Source of the DNA: Bryopsis sp. KO-2023
Taxonomy: Eukaryota; Chlorophyta; Ulvophyceae; Bryopsidales; Bryopsidaceae
Assembly (NCBI GenBank): GCA_030272585.1
Contig: BSYQ01000002.1
Location: 5,146,001 to 5,210,000, forward strand
DNA: 64,000 nucleotides
Direction of reading: 5' to 3'
This document shows, in pieces, positions 22,308 through 34,855 of this stretch. The notes beneath the pieces were generated by a model that saw only the letters and a list, made by a program, of their open reading frames with translations, was not told the origin of the DNA and did no database searches. A program made the translations under genes and the position numbers. The stretch's first letter is position 1. Each line of letters opens with the position of its first letter.

Positions 22308-22739
22308 GTGCTACAGTCCTCAGAGGCGGTGTGGGCGGCGAATTCTTACTTGGCCGGGATGATACTCGATGAAATACCCTTCGATCACAATACATTGACC
22401 ATCAACTCCTTTCAATCACATTTCCTTGCCGAGGTAAGGGGGGTCCCCAACATCTACTTAAAGATCCCCAAGGCGGGCTTCCAATGCAGTGTGCTCGGAT
22501 TGATCAAACGCCCCACATCTATAAAAAAGTTAAAGGTGGGGATATTGAAATTTCTAATGTCGCAACTTGTTTTCATATATAGCAAGAATATTTCCTTCTT
22601 TTCTTTGAGAGGTCGTTGCGAGGTGGCCGCAACAACAATTTTGGTAGCAAGTTTTTATAAAGACACACGTGTCCTTAAGGTGAGAGGGAATTCCATATCG
22701 ATTTATGCATCTATTACTAAGCGAATAGAAGTTACATGA
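22308..22739 (+). CDS. Hypothetical ORF, no recognised domain
   Basis: Open for 143 codons to TGA. The first ATG is at about residue 18 and the upstream start would be GTG. Seen: AANSYLAGMILDEIPFDHNT, then a possible strand-rich part, then a basic C-terminus. Sequence nearby is A/T-rich non-coding. It may be retroelement-derived or chance. Confidence 0.2.
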   Translation: MLQSSEAVWAANSYLAGMILDEIPFDHNTLTINSFQSHFLAEVRGVPNIYLKIPKAGFQCSVLGLIKRPTSIKKLKVGILKFLMSQLVFIYSKNISFFSLRGRCEVAATTILVASFYKDTRVLKVRGNSISIYASITKRIEVT

Positions 22740-25700
22740 CAACAAGGGTGTGTACGTGAAAACCCTCGGGTGTTTTGAGAGAGGACTATCTGTTTTGTTC
22801 ATTCTAACACAAAGGGCGTGTAGATTAATTAAAGCTCCGAAGATACGCCGTTTTCGTGCGGCAAGAGAATAAATGTTGGAATCGACTAGATCTTGCTTAT
22901 TCAAAATGTACACATAGAGTCGAAACTCTTGTTTTAAAGGGATCAGATAAATTAGTTGAAACTTGAAGGAACCAAACTGATCTTTGCTGCATATAATTTT
23001 CAAGCATCAATGGGAAAGTTTTAAGATCGTATCAATGGGTAGTCCGATGTGTCTTTGATGTTGGGATTCCCCCCCAACCAAAAGCGGAATCATTTTATTG
23101 GGCGAAAAATTCTTTTTTTCTTACGAGGTAAGGACGTGATAAGTTTCAATATATGTCTCTTGGTGGTAGATTGTTCGAGGATCGCCGTTTTGTCCTATTA
23201 AAAGGGATTGGGTTCTATTTTATGAGAGGTTAGAGCGGGCCTTGATGTAGTTTCGAGTTGCAATGCACCCTATCGGAGGCGTCGTGAAAGGGTATAGCTT
23301 TCTCCACAAGATTTGATAATTCTCGAGGGGAAGTGCCATCTCTACACCTTCGAGGATTGGATTTAACTTGTCAAAGCCACGTTTGAGAATACGACCCATA
23401 AAGCAGTGTTCAGAATTCGTTGCAAACGAATCCACCGGGAATAAAGAACTCCTGTAACTTTTCGGCGACCTTCAATATTGTGAATATCCTATACCTAAGA
23501 TGGAAGATTGCATGAGAGCCACGCTGACCATGGACCTAAACAAAGATGGACATAGTCAAGATAAAAGTACATAATTATGCTTAGTTGTTCACCAAATCTT
23601 CTCGACGAGCTCAAGTGTGTCGAATACCCTGAGGCATTTGTTCAATAAATTGCGAATAAAGAAATATGGGGATTGTTCATCACGTGTTTCATCTTGTACA
23701 CATCCAAACAGGGAGTATCAACTCAACTACCACTTTGAGAACGCCCGGGTCTTTAGGTAAAAGTTGCCTTGTTTTTCCTTGTAGTTCTCTCCCCCCCAAT
23801 TTGAAGGAAGGGGTACATTTCTTTACATGTCAAGCAAAAATACGCGTTGAGCATGTTTTTCACCACCCAAAATGTTGTCATTGTAGATGCGAACATCAGG
23901 ATCCTCAAGCAATGGTGTGAACTCTTGAATCGCTTCCAAGGCGTTATCATATCCCTAACGTCAACAATTCTTGATGAATTTCCATGTAGAGTGTCAAGAA
24001 CTTGTCTTTTTTCCCCTCTGCAAGTATTTAATTGTGGAGCTAGCCGATAACATATGTAGCTCCATATCGGGCCAGAATATACTTTAAACACTCATGGATT
24101 ATCGTTACTCAACCTTCGATTTGCCTTCTCTCTTTATTCTCTTCGTTTCTTCGTTGTGTTCTCAACACCTTGGCCACCCACGACCTTTTTTTTCTATTTA
24201 TCATGTGTCATTTACCACTTAGGGATTGAAAAATCTAGTTTTCATATTTCAGGGTAAAGTGGTAGTGTCACGTTCTTTGTTTGAGTGTATATTAGTGAAA
24301 CCGAAGAGCCTTGTAGACTTGACCTGTGCTAGTTTTCAATAGTGAAGAGATAGAACATGCGCTCATTTGTTTGTAGGGCTTTAACGAGGAGATGAAGAGG
24401 TCCTTTTTTTTTAACAATGCAAATGAAACCTTGAAGTTTATTCACTAAGACTTGATAATTGAAAATCTTTTTGAAGGTTTATAGAGGATGTACTTTTTGA
24501 ACATAGTCATTACAAAATCGAAGTGAAATTGTTAAACGAAATCTATCGAGTCCTTTTATGTATAACTTTTTATATAGTGTAGGAAAGACGCCCGAAATTG
24601 ACCTTGGAAAACTAAACATAGAAAAATTCGACCAAGACTTTTGAACGTCGACCATAACGAATGATCTTTATTTATAAATGCTTACTATTATTTATTTATC
24701 TTATGTTAGTCGACAGAAAATATTAGAGAAAAATTGATCGATCTTTAGACAAAAGGGCTCGCAACTTCAAGCTTTTGAAAACATATGAGCAGAAACTTTT
24801 TGATATATTTATAACTTCCTTTGGGTGAAGAGCTAGACACTTTGAAGCCGATGCGAAAACAATGACTACGATCTACCACGCAATACAAAAGGCATAATAC
24901 CCTCTAATTATTAAAAAGCTTGATAGAATAGATTCGAAGCGATAATTATTACCCCTATTTATTTTGATAGAAAATACGTGTACCGTCACATGACACCCCA
25001 TGCTTATGCGGCAATTATTACCGATTGATTCTTGAAAGAAAAAAAGAGAGGACTCAATTCCGTATGAGGTAAAAGGAATCCAAATTCTCTGACCGAATTA
25101 TTGTTGATCCAAAGATTAGAGGGTTACTCCGAAAATTCTGTGGTGACATTAAAAAGGAGTGGGGTGAGGTGAATAGGGTGACTAAATAGTGCACCAGGCA
25201 AAAAAATGCTTGATCCAAGAAAAAAAAAGGATGTTATGCATCTCAAACGAATGCTTCCAAGAAACGGTATGCAGAACAAGGGCCCTTCGCACACCCAACA
25301 TTTTTGAAACGCCATCTCATTTCCGTGATATGTATTTTTCAAAGTTTCAAAGAGGATTGAGTAACTACCCCTAAGCAGGTTGGGATAACAAACGTCTTTC
25401 CCGATTGAAGAATCTAGTCACCTGGATAATGGATAGTCCATATTCAGACCCCACGCTCTTAGATCTCGGATACATTGGGCAAGTATGGATAGCGTTCCGG
25501 AACATGGATACAAAACGATACAATATGAAAGGGTCCAAAGGACAGAAAAGTAATCTTTCGTTTCTAACTTCTTGCATCTAGATGCAATGAATTTATTTGG
25601 AACACAAAAACCCATTCTTTTGGTATCACGGTTAATGTTGCGACAAGTAACTCATTTAAACCTAAAAATATCTTGTAATTTTTGCACGGCGCCAAAATAT

Positions 25701-25870
25701 ATTCCGCAATGTTACGTTTGATTTTACTTCAAATCATAAAAAAGGTGTAAAAAAGTTCTCTTTCTTTTGAAGTATTTTTAATCGGAATTAGTTAACTCCC
25801 CACGAGCGGCTATATTCTATTTTAATTTAGATGGAGGGATTAAACTAGACTGCAATTAGGGAGGTGGCAA
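22740..25870. other. Intergenic, no gene recognised
   Basis: About 3 kb of A/T-rich sequence with many stops in all frames. A few minus-strand frames of 60-110 codons (near 23.8-24.1 and 25.1-25.6 kb) have no domain signature. Confidence 0.4.
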
Positions 25871-25924
25871 TTACTCAGACCCCTTGATGGGGGACATTCC
25901 CACTCCTACGGAATAGAAGATCAA

Positions 25925-26140
25925 GGTTTGTAAGATCGTGGAGGCTGGGATTGTGGGGGATAATGTCCAGGTTCAGGAGGACGACAGGAGGTTGGGGGGA
26001 GAGCATAAGGGTGGTAAGAGTAGTGGGGAAGAGGGGGAGGGTAAGACTGTTGTTGTTTGTAGTATGGGCGGGGTGGGTTACCAGGCGCACCCGGGGAACG
26101 ACCTCGACGTGCTTGAAAGTTCCTTTGTGGGTAGGTAGCC
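25925..26140 (-). pseudogene. Pro/Tyr/Gln-rich low-complexity coding relic
   Basis: On the minus strand a stop-free stretch encodes Pro/Tyr/Gln/Arg-rich sequence (ATYPQRNFQARRGRSPG, then YYKQQQSYPPPLP, then HYPPQSQPP). Stops lie immediately on both sides, and the sequence upstream (minus) in another frame is also Pro/Asn-rich. Such tracts occur in RNA-binding or gag-like proteins. No domain can be named. Confidence 0.3.
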
Positions 26141-26754
26141 TATAGGGCGTTGTCTTGAGGTTGTCGACGAGATTGATTTCCAGATCGAGAAGGATGCTCT
26201 AGAGGTTCTTGAATTCCTGGGTAGGTTCCCGGGGATGTTGTGCCGAGCCAGTGGAAGCTGGGTTAGGGTTAGGAGGAGTATCAAAAAGGAAGTTTATAGT
26301 TGGAGCAGCCGTAGTGTGTTTGGTAATTCCGTCGTTCCATTGGTGAAGAAAAGAAGTAGTAGTGACAGAGCTGAGAGGTGAAGAGATGTCATGGAAACGT
26401 GGTATTCTCTTGTGACAAATTGTGACGAGACTTTGGTTGTGGTTGTGGTAGAACAACGCGCCCGATGAAACGATCGAATAAACTTACAAAATATCCAAGT
26501 CGAATGTATCTCAAACGACAAGACCCCATTTGTACTCGTTTCTCCCTAATCCGGTACACAACTACCTAGGGTTACAACGATCCAAACCGATCTTCCCAAA
26601 CTCCATAATTGGCAGGCTCAAACCAAGTAAATCACCCAATCTACTTAGCCCCACAATAAACCAATCCGAAAATAAACTCTCCACTAAACACTCGCCACTA
26701 AACCCCCGTTCGATCCACAATCTGTCACACAAATCCTCCGAATGTGAAACCAAC

Positions 26755-27113
26755 TACCGTAAAAGTCTGAAAATAAGCCCCGGGTGTATAGAATAGTAAG
26801 CCCTAAAAAGTGGGCGTATACAAGGGCTTATATTCGGGCGTGAGCGTATACACGGATCGACTTCGACTTCGTCGATTTAGTGGATGAAAGCGCGCCGAAG
26901 TGCTTTGTTTATGTTTCGAAACTGTCTAATGTGAGTATTAGGTAGTAATAGTCAATCGAACATGTTGCTGGGGATGTCATTGCGCGAGACGCGAGTTGTA
27001 CATCCAAGGGGGCGTATACACGAACCACAAGTGTTGTTTCTCGTACCGGGGCCAGTAGAAAGGGGGGGGGGGGCGTTATTTGAGGGGAGGCTTATTTTCA
27101 GACTTTTACGGTA
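26755..27113. mobile_element. MITE 2: TA-flanked, 25-bp perfect TIR, internal GGGCGTATACA repeats
   Basis: The first 25 bases (start TACCGTAAAAGTCTG, end AATAAGCC) are repeated exactly in inverse at 27089-27113. Outermost TA is consistent with Tc1/mariner-type insertion. Subterminal GGGCGTATACA / GAGCGTATACACG blocks occur at 26812, 26841 and 27011, and GGCTTAT-type blocks near both ends. A 12-G run precedes the right end. Non-coding, 359 bp. Confidence 0.85.
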
Positions 27114-27878
27114 TTATTAAAAGAAGTGGAGGAGCAATAAAATAAAAAAGGAGAACTAGTTCAAAATCTAAAAATTATCAGCCATAACAACCAATCAAGC
27201 CATCGGACCACTGCTTTGCCCACATGTTACCTTGCTCGGGTTTGAAGGGCGCTCATGTTGCAACGACCATAGTATATGTTACCCACGGATTAATCCAACA
27301 CAAGGTAGATTCGATATAAGTGTCGATATAAGTGTCAATTTTTGTTGATATTCGAATAGAAAGGCAATTTGTTTTATGGGTCAAATCCGTTCAGCAGTTC
27401 AAGATGTTGTACCGTTAGTCTTGTGTACCCCGGATAGAATATGTATCCAGGAAAATATCCAGAGTCTACGTTCTTGTTATTCACCCGTTTAGAATTAATA
27501 CAACAAGCGAATAAGTGCACAAAGTCAAACTAATAACCAGATTACTCAATATCACAATTAAGAGATTTGAGTTGGGAACGAGGAGCTCTACAAAGAATCA
27601 ACAAGATTGAGTTTCCCCCGAGGGGAATGTGGTCGGAGGAGGCCCACGTCGTTTGCCATCTATTTAAAGGTCGGCAAATAGTGGATTCTACTACTCACTC
27701 GCACTTTGTGACACCTACTTCCGTTGTAGTGGCTTCACACTTTTCATCAATCGACACACTCACAACAAGAGCAGGATTTCACTTGGTTTGTTTCTTAAAA
27801 CCACCACAAAAGGCCACAACTGCGCAACTTAACGCACTTATGGGACATCTATAAACGCTCGTTTCAAACCAAAGTGCT
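27114..27878. other. Non-coding; LTR-like promoter block near 27.6-27.7 kb
   Basis: ATCTATTTAAAGG (27659-27671) could be a TATA element followed by an R-like region and the ORF at 27.88 kb. No LTR pair found. Confidence 0.25.
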
Positions 27879-28145
27879 GTGCAAGACGCACAAAAGGATC
27901 TTAGGGACGAGCTCGCGACCTTATCGGCGGCCACTACCGCCGATGTACTCTCCCCTCTGACGTCGTTTGTCTATGCAGAGCCCGCAATGGCCTTATGCTT
28001 GGTTTTCGATAAGGCGTTGGCTCAAAGAATGGGGACCCAGTCGACATGTTCCACGACCCCTGCAAGGTTTGACACAAATGCTTTTCTATTTGGTTATTGC
28101 CTTGATAGGGTATTGTTTGATGCGCACGACTGGCTTGAGCACTAA
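27879..28145 (+). CDS. Hypothetical small ORF after LTR-like promoter
   Basis: 88 codons ending TAA, with no in-frame ATG at the beginning (first codon GTG; the frame is open from 27855). Seen: a helical N-terminus (AQKDLRDELATLSAATTADVL) and a mixed C-terminus with LCLVFDKALAQRMG. Could be a truncated gag. No family recognised. Confidence 0.2.
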   Translation: MQDAQKDLRDELATLSAATTADVLSPLTSFVYAEPAMALCLVFDKALAQRMGTQSTCSTTPARFDTNAFLFGYCLDRVLFDAHDWLEH

Positions 28146-29647
28146 GGAAAACATTAAAATCAAGACAAGAAATTTTCCCCAAAATTTCTTGAGGAATCAG
28201 GGGCTGTTCATAACCTAACGCGCAGCATTTTTCTTATGCACCCCCACACAAACGCCATCCAGAAAGATTCTCGCAACATCAATGTTGGCTCTAACGTAAC
28301 ATTTGGGAAGATATATTTATCTAGGTATACATATTTGGAGAGAAAAAAGAGAAAGAGAAAACTACTCAATGTTGCACAAAATGATACTTAAGTGAAAATG
28401 TTCAAATCTTCCTTGCTTACAAAAGAGCGTTTCAAGTCACACTCGTTAGAGTTATACTTTATATCACTTTTCAAAACCGTCTAGGAAAAATTCAGAAGCA
28501 GCTTCAAACGATGATCCCGAGGAAGGGATGAAGAGATTCTTCACTGTTTTGTGGGTTTTTCGGTATAGTGGAACCAACCGCAAGTAGAGACTAAAATATT
28601 GAATGTGCCTTATTATAATTTCGCGATCGGAACAAATGATGAAGAAAAATAGATATCAATAGAAGTGCACACAACCTAGAATTGCACTAAAAACATAAAA
28701 AGCTTTTTCTTGCTGTTTTTCTTTTTCAGCTTACAAGATCTTATTAAGCTCTCCGCTTTTCTTTGTGGACCCAACTGATGGGGTTACTACTTTCTTAAAA
28801 CCTGATTGACGAGGGTGTGGAAGAAAGGAGCGACTCCATCCCCCTCTTTCTATTTATCTTTTGCGGATCTGCTGCCTTCCTTGGATGTGGTAGCCGTCTC
28901 TCAGGCTCCCTCTCCGAAATCAAACCCTGATTTCCCGTCATCCTGGCTACGGTGGAGGGATGGAGGGTGGGCTTCTGGGCATCAAAAGCGTCCCGGGTGT
29001 TTCAAGGATCGTAAGGGAGCAGTGCGTTTTTTTTGTGAGGGAGGCGACGAGTGTTGGGAATTGGAAGGAATGTTTGTCGGTTGCAAAGATAGGGAGGTCT
29101 TGAAAGGGTTTGGTTTCCGTTGAAAAACTCATAGAATGATATTTGATCGCTCAACGTTAAGAGCTTTCGAGAGGAATTACTGTTGCCAGATGTTTGATGA
29201 AGGGAGAAGACAATACATAAGATATAACGCAATAATGCTAATAAGAGAAGTAAACATTGCTTTGAGAAAAAACGATAGCGACCATACGGACCGCTTAGTC
29301 CTCTATTGTTTGTGTTGTTTTGTTTTTATGGATACATAGGCACTGCGTTTGAGAAGTTAGTGTAGATTCAGAAAAAACTCGCTTCCTAGAATAGGAGGGT
29401 AGTTAATCAACCATTGAATATTTATAGACGACTTAGAAATCTATGCAAGTTACGCGGTTAATTTGAGAAAAGACTGCTAGATGAGCAGGGCTCTCAATGA
29501 GTTTAGGATTCAGTCGGCACAAATGTTTTGAGTCAATAATTCGAAGGGGCGCTCATGCAAAGTCAGTCCTCGAAGGTATTTTATTCCAAATTCTTCAAGG
29601 CGGATAGATGAAAAAATATGTTTGGATAGAACAAAATAGAAAAATGA
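28146..29647. other. Intergenic, no gene recognised
   Basis: A 105-codon frame (28806-29123, TTG start) is open but has no recognisable domain; a pyrimidine/TTTTTCAG acceptor-like tract precedes it at 28713-28729. Otherwise non-coding. Confidence 0.3.
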
Positions 29648-30639
29648 GTGAACCCGAAACGAGAAGACGGCTCAAACAAGAGTCTTCTTCGAGAGCTAAG
29701 CGCATTTGGAGCTCTTAGCTCAGAGGTCAAGATAAGCTCAAAGCCTACTTGGGAAAAAGCTCGGGAGGTTAAGAAAGAGGAAATAAAAAGCGGTTGTCAT
29801 CGCCTCCCGTTCTCAACTAAGAACCAAGCTTGGAACAAGCCGGACTTCGTTGTTCTAATTCCGCTCCCATCAGCAGATCTCATATTTGTATGGCGTGTTG
29901 CTATGACGAAGTAACCAGTCCTACACCTCGACCAAGAACGAAGAAGACGAGAGTGGTAGACCCAAAGCGGACCGCTCTGTTGAACAAAGCTGCTCGACCA
30001 TACCAGAGGGGACTTCCCCTGTTAGCATTGGCAGCAACACTAGAGACGGGGGTCGACCCGGACAGGACAGAAGGGACGTCAAGCAAGGCGGGAAACCCGT
30101 TGGGGATAGGCAGCACACCTATAGCAACGACGGAAACAGGAAACACGATAGGAGCGACAGAAGTCACGGACGACGCCAACCTCCCAGGCTGCGTGGTGTG
30201 CTCTGCCACGGGAAGGCCCGTCTGCCCCCAATATCATTATCTTGTTGGGTGCAAGCGGCACAGAACATGTCTGGCACACAATGCGGGACTGCGCTCAGGA
30301 GCTTGGGTGGTTTGCTTCCATCGAGAAGTTGGCTTCTCCCATGAGAACGAAGACGTGGTGCAAAATACCCGGACGCCCCTCCTCGGAAAGAGTGTGGAAC
30401 CTGTACCAAATCTCGACGCACCCTTCCCGGCCGAAAATCGCCCCGCTTGCTTGAAGCAAGCGATAAGAAAGCGGTGGTCGAGGTGGTTGAAGCAGATCGT
30501 CAACCAGTACAGCGGGCTCTATTTCGTGCGTACAGGGTTCAGACCCATGTACCAAAAGAAGGTTCGAGAAAGCAAGTGGCTTCCGACTAAGGGATTTTTC
30601 AGTGTTTCAATGATAGGGGGTTGGTTCGTGAGTGGTTAG
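29648..30639 (+). pseudogene. Gag-like gene relic with CxxC...CxxHxxC motif (frameshifted)
   Basis: Two overlapping frames. 29648-29914 begins with a charged helix (SSKPTWEKAREVKKEEIKSG); 29830-30639 (269 codons, no ATG at its 5' end) carries a basic linker, a Gly/Thr-rich region and, at about residues 121-146, CVVC ... CKRHRTC followed by LRSGAW. The 1121-2446 protein has CFFC ... CSRHQAC followed by CRDRAW, so the two share CxxC, RHxxC and R-x-x-AW in order. This looks like a relative of that gag-like protein with a frame break near 29.85 kb. The final third is Lys/Arg-rich. Function inferred only from the motif. Confidence 0.45.
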
Positions 30640-30774
30640 TTCTTATGTTACGGGAAGGCTCACCATCGAGATGCTCATAAAGAATGATAAAGCAAGTTAT
30701 CCTTGTTTTTGATCACTGTTGCTTTTTTTTTTTTTTTTTTTTTCTTTGCTTTCTTTTCTTTTTTTTTTATTTCA

Positions 30775-31616
30775 TTCGGAGGAGCGACAGCCAAGAAGGT
30801 TGTTATTGATGCTCATTGGGACGCCATGAAAGAAAATACAAAACAATCATATACGACAAGGCTCAGATGCTGGGAGGTGATGAGGAACACTAGAGTGAAA
30901 TAAGCAATAATCAATAAATTCCTCTTCAGGAAGGATATAATTTTGGTCGCACAGTGTTAACATTATTTTAAAACGATCGCACCACTCCTTCGCTTGTAGC
31001 AAGAAAAGGTGTATTTATAGTGTGGCTCCTGAGTCGATGAAATGATTTCTTTGGAGAAAGATCCATTATTAAAAAAGATTGGTTAATGAAGAGTGTTTGT
31101 TCACGGGAAGCAACCATGCTTCGAAAATTACATATGAGCTTACATCCACGGGTTCCCTGGTGACAAAACCTTTCTTCCCTTGCAGAACTGCAGGGTGGAA
31201 AAGCGACAAGTCGCATTCTTTAATTCCATGCTTCTCACCACCAATAAATCCTCCGGGACTTGCAGGAGTGGTCAAGGGTTGAAGTACCCTACGCTTTCAC
31301 CAACAGTTGCTCTAAATACAAGAGGAATCGGGACTTGGGTAAGTTTATGTTTAATTCCTTGCAGGAGGTTCGCACATGCCAAGATCGTGGAGGATCGAAG
31401 GCAAAAGTAAAGACTCGGGCTTTTGAAAAAGCCTTTGAATCAGCAACGCTTCAACAACTACAAGTCACGACAGATGTTGCAGGGATATGGTCAACTACCG
31501 ACATATTACCGATGTTGTTGTGGACGGTCTTTTTAAGGCAATTGTGCGGCTATGCGTGCGAGGCTAAGATAGAGAGTGTTAAATTGATGGTTGTGTTTTT
31601 GGAGATGCTTACATAA
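30775..31616 (+). pseudogene. Possible tyrosine-recombinase N-terminal (SAM-like) relic
   Basis: Two non-adjacent pieces: AHWDAMKENTKQSYTTRLR (30808-30864), like the 'NTxxSYxxxLRxW' helix that begins the core-binding domain of tyrosine recombinases; and 31400-31616 with KTRAFEKAFESATLQQL then LLWTVFLRQLCGYACEAKIESVK, like the later 'FLxxLxGxxxxTIxSxK' helix. Stops separate them and no catalytic RHRY part was found. If right, this is the end of a DIRS/Ngaro-type retroelement or Crypton. Confidence 0.25.
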
Positions 31617-32105
31617 GTTGTCATCGAATAGTGTTACGTCCACCAGGCCGGCGTTACAAAAAGACTTTTATATTCAACACTTCCAAAACCAATATGGTTT
31701 TTACACCGAAGAAGGCATTATCAAGGAGGGGGGAGGAGGCAGAAGGAAGTGTGGCAACTACGATGACCGCTCTGGGGAGATATAGATGCTGGCCCCGACC
31801 AAGAAATGATGATGTATGCTACTCTCCACCGAGCTTCTCGGTCTCGTTTGAAGCGCGTGAGAGATAATGTAACAAACCCTCGTCTTCGTCGTCATTCTTA
31901 TCGATATCGCCGCCCTTTTGGAGGCCCTGAAGCCGTTTGGGAGGCCACTGACGGCTTTGATAGTCAGCTCCATATTCGTTGTAAGTCGACAACTTTGGTT
32001 TCTTAGTTTTTAAGCCAACATATAACAGCTTTTTTCCAGCTCTTGTGACATGATATAATGTATGAGGTGATAATTTATATGTCTGTTGGGAAACGGTCAC
32101 GATAG
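31617..32105. other. Non-coding between retroelement relics
   Basis: Short opposing frames (31631-31867 plus, 32169-31819 minus), neither with a domain. An acceptor-like CACGATAG ends this stretch. Confidence 0.25.
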
Positions 32106-32234
32106 GAAAACGTGTATAGCGACGAAACGCGGAAGCGTTTGAAGGCCACGACGCCACACTGCCTAGCATGCGGAGCCGACGATAGGGTCGTCAAGACCCT
32201 CTACGAGCGGCACGCGGCTTGCCTTCGCCATTAG
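32106..32234 (+). CDS. Terminal exon or gag fragment with CxxC...RHxxCxRH zinc motif
   Basis: Frame opens right after a TAG that could be the AG of an intron acceptor and ends at TAG 32232-32234: 42 residues. Seen: a basic lead (SDETRKRLKATTPH) then CLACGADDRV...TLYERHAACLRH. The CxxC, RHxxC pair repeats the arrangement in the 1121-2446 and 30.2 kb proteins, here with a closing His. It may be the end of a third related protein or a solitary decayed copy. No start codon in frame. Confidence 0.35.
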   Translation, partial: ENVYSDETRKRLKATTPHCLACGADDRVVKTLYERHAACLRH

Positions 32235-33602
32235 CCAGGCCCCGTGAAGGGTTAGTGAATATAATATATGAGATGAAAAGGTGTACTTGGTGTTTGTTCC
32301 TCTAATGCATCTTCATTGGTGATAAAGTTCGCGGATGAGAAATAGCTTTACACGCTCGAATAATAGTAGTTATAAAAATGGCGAGGTTGCTTAGAACGTA
32401 TGTCCGCTCAAGAAAAGGAGGCTTCTTCAACCAACTACTATTCATACCCAAGTTCTCGTGAAAACTATAGGTCACAATGGATTGCCGAAGGATGGATCGG
32501 TCTGTTTAACCATAGGTGACTATTCTTCTCCCCACGAAGAGTGTTAATATTCGATAATATTACCTCGATTTAGATACATTTCACTGTAATAGACATCGAA
32601 TATGGACCCCTCGACATGCCTTATCACGATAGACGTACCGCCATTGTTTTGATTTGAATTCGAACGAAAACGAAACCGTTGAACAATATCACCTTAAGGA
32701 TAAGTACCTCGTGCATGTTTATTCCAGGAAATTATTCGTCGCATTCTTCTTCAAAGATCTTTTCATATATTAAAGATTTATAAATGGTGACCGGGTATTT
32801 ACAATAAATTATTTGGGACTGCGTGGTTAATTTGAAACGGAAGAGCATTGACAAGGTCGGATGTATGTTTCGGTTCCAGATTTCCACCAAGTCTCCTATC
32901 ATTGTTGTCGTTCAGGTCGTGAAGGGAGTGGATCCAATCTTTTTTTTGTTCCCATCCCTATTTTGCGATTGAAAATACGCTCTCGTAAAAGACAACTTCC
33001 TAGAGAAAGGAGCGCCAAGCGATGCCTCGTATTGGTTGAAATAAAGACATGAATCACCAAAAGTGATTATCAAGTTATAATGGCGTAACGTGGTGGGAAC
33101 ACACAAGCCGGATAGAGTAACACACGAGTCGTCCCAGCCTGGGATAATGAGTGGTGCCTTGGTACATATCTCCACTAGACAGGGAAGATGTGTTTATTAT
33201 GTACGAGACCAGATAGTAGATACCAAATGTTGTGTTCGGTTTTTCAAACAAGATGATGTATTAAAATATCGTTGTTGAAGTGAAATAATTCGGGATGAGA
33301 CGGGCCCACACACACCGTTGGTAGGCCGAATGGAGGCGAAATTCATGAACCAGCACTAAGCAATTGAGGACGAAGTCAAGGACTCTTCAAAACTGCGAAG
33401 ATTTGATCATGATTCTCAGATTTTTTTTTCTAGGACATTCGGGTACAATAAAAGTAGGAGTAAGGGTCGCTCAAGATCAAGGTTTGATCTTGCTTCTCTT
33501 GCGTTTTCATAGGGCGCACGCAGGTAGTGCCGAGAGGTGTTCTAGCATTTGTCAATGAGCCTGGGTGGGGGTTAGTTCATCAAGCGAACCAAACAATATC
33601 CT
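32235..33602. other. Intergenic, no gene recognised
   Basis: Short frames only on both strands; nothing repeated or domain-like seen. Confidence 0.3.
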
Positions 33603-33746
33603 TTTGTTGACTCAATGGACAAGTTCGCTCCTAAAAATTGTTTGATAATATACTTCGAATCGAAGTGTAGGGTGCACTCTATTGTACCCAGAAAAATTGT
33701 GCTTGCGTGTTACGACGCCAGGAACATTGCTTCCGTTTCTAACTAA
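33603..33746 (+). pseudogene. RNase-H-region relic of a DIRS/Ngaro-like retroelement
   Basis: 47 residues open to TAA, containing VDSMDKFAPKNCLIIYFESK. The VDxFA ... N ... F.S pattern is typical of the RNase H part of tyrosine-recombinase retroelements, and the 15.3 kb fragment shares SxDKFAP. No flanking RT or recombinase is intact. Confidence 0.3.
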
Positions 33747-34855
33747 AACAGAGATAACATATATTCCCCTATATATTCCCCTTGTGTTGTGCGTTCACTT
33801 GAAAACTGCCTGGTCGTGATGGGGGTACCTTTTCGGATTTCGTGGCTTTGGCTTGTGGAACTGTGAAGTGAATCGACAAAGCAGACGAGTTTGGGCTAAT
33901 TGGATTGTATACATGTAACGAATGAGGGCTTAAAACGTGCTGCGACCAAGGAAGATTACGTCGAAACCTGCCCACGATGAGTTCCTCTTTCGATGCACAA
34001 ATAAACAAACTTTTTTTGATATCGCAGTTATGCGTATGGGGTTTGTAGCCACTTGGCTGCTTCCGTGAGGAGATGAATGAAATGTTTTAGTTATTTGATA
34101 AGTAAGAAAGAACGATTTCAAAGCCTATTGCGCAACGTTGAACAACGTGCATGGGTTGAAACTTGCAACAAATCCTGCTTGGTATCTTGTTGAGGTGCAA
34201 ACTCATGAAAAAAAAATCCATGTTCCCATCGTGGAGAAGACGGTGGTGCTAGGACGTGGCCCAACGCTTGATCGAGTAAAGATACCTCAGCAATGGCCCA
34301 TTGCCAATGGGTCGAAATGCGCGTTTGTTTGATATCGAATATCAAGGAACGAGAGATCGCAACTAATTGAGCAAAAAAATTTCTTATGTTTCACTTTGAG
34401 GCACTCATGCAAAAGAGTGTGTTCTCTAGAATTGTGGGTGCGATCGTCGAAATAAGAGTTTCTCACTTCTTGATTCAATAGTGGTGGTCAAGCATGTGCC
34501 TAAAGCATTAGATTAAGAGCTTAAAAAAAAAGACGCGTAAGGCCTTAGCTCCTACTTCAGTAGATCTCCGCGGGAGAGTTGGTGGCTAGGCCAATGCCAA
34601 TGCCCTCCCCTACATGGATTGCAACTTCTCGCGGGTCATGTTTTCCACTTTCTTTTCGAGAAAAGCAAGAAAAACCTTGAAATACCAGACCCGTGGAGAC
34701 ATAAGTCGTTTGGGCATACTTTGTTCATACTTTGTTTTTACTTTGTTGTGAAAACAATTTCTTGGATTTTTTTTCTGATGACTCATAGCGAAGGGAGAGG
34801 CTCCTAGGGTCCCTTTATGACGCAGATCCTAGGCTATTTCGATCGCGTTGTGAGG
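33747..34855. other. Intergenic, no gene recognised
   Basis: Overlapping short frames on both strands around 34.1-34.3 kb; no domain recognised. Confidence 0.3.

Noticed and set aside
25925..26140. Intact proline-rich host gene
   Set aside because: Stops immediately on both sides, and the upstream Pro/Asn-rich stretch is in a different frame.
26268..26280. Telomere-like TTAGGGTTAGG
   Set aside because: Only two units, inside a region that encodes Pro/Asn-rich sequence on the other strand; not an array.
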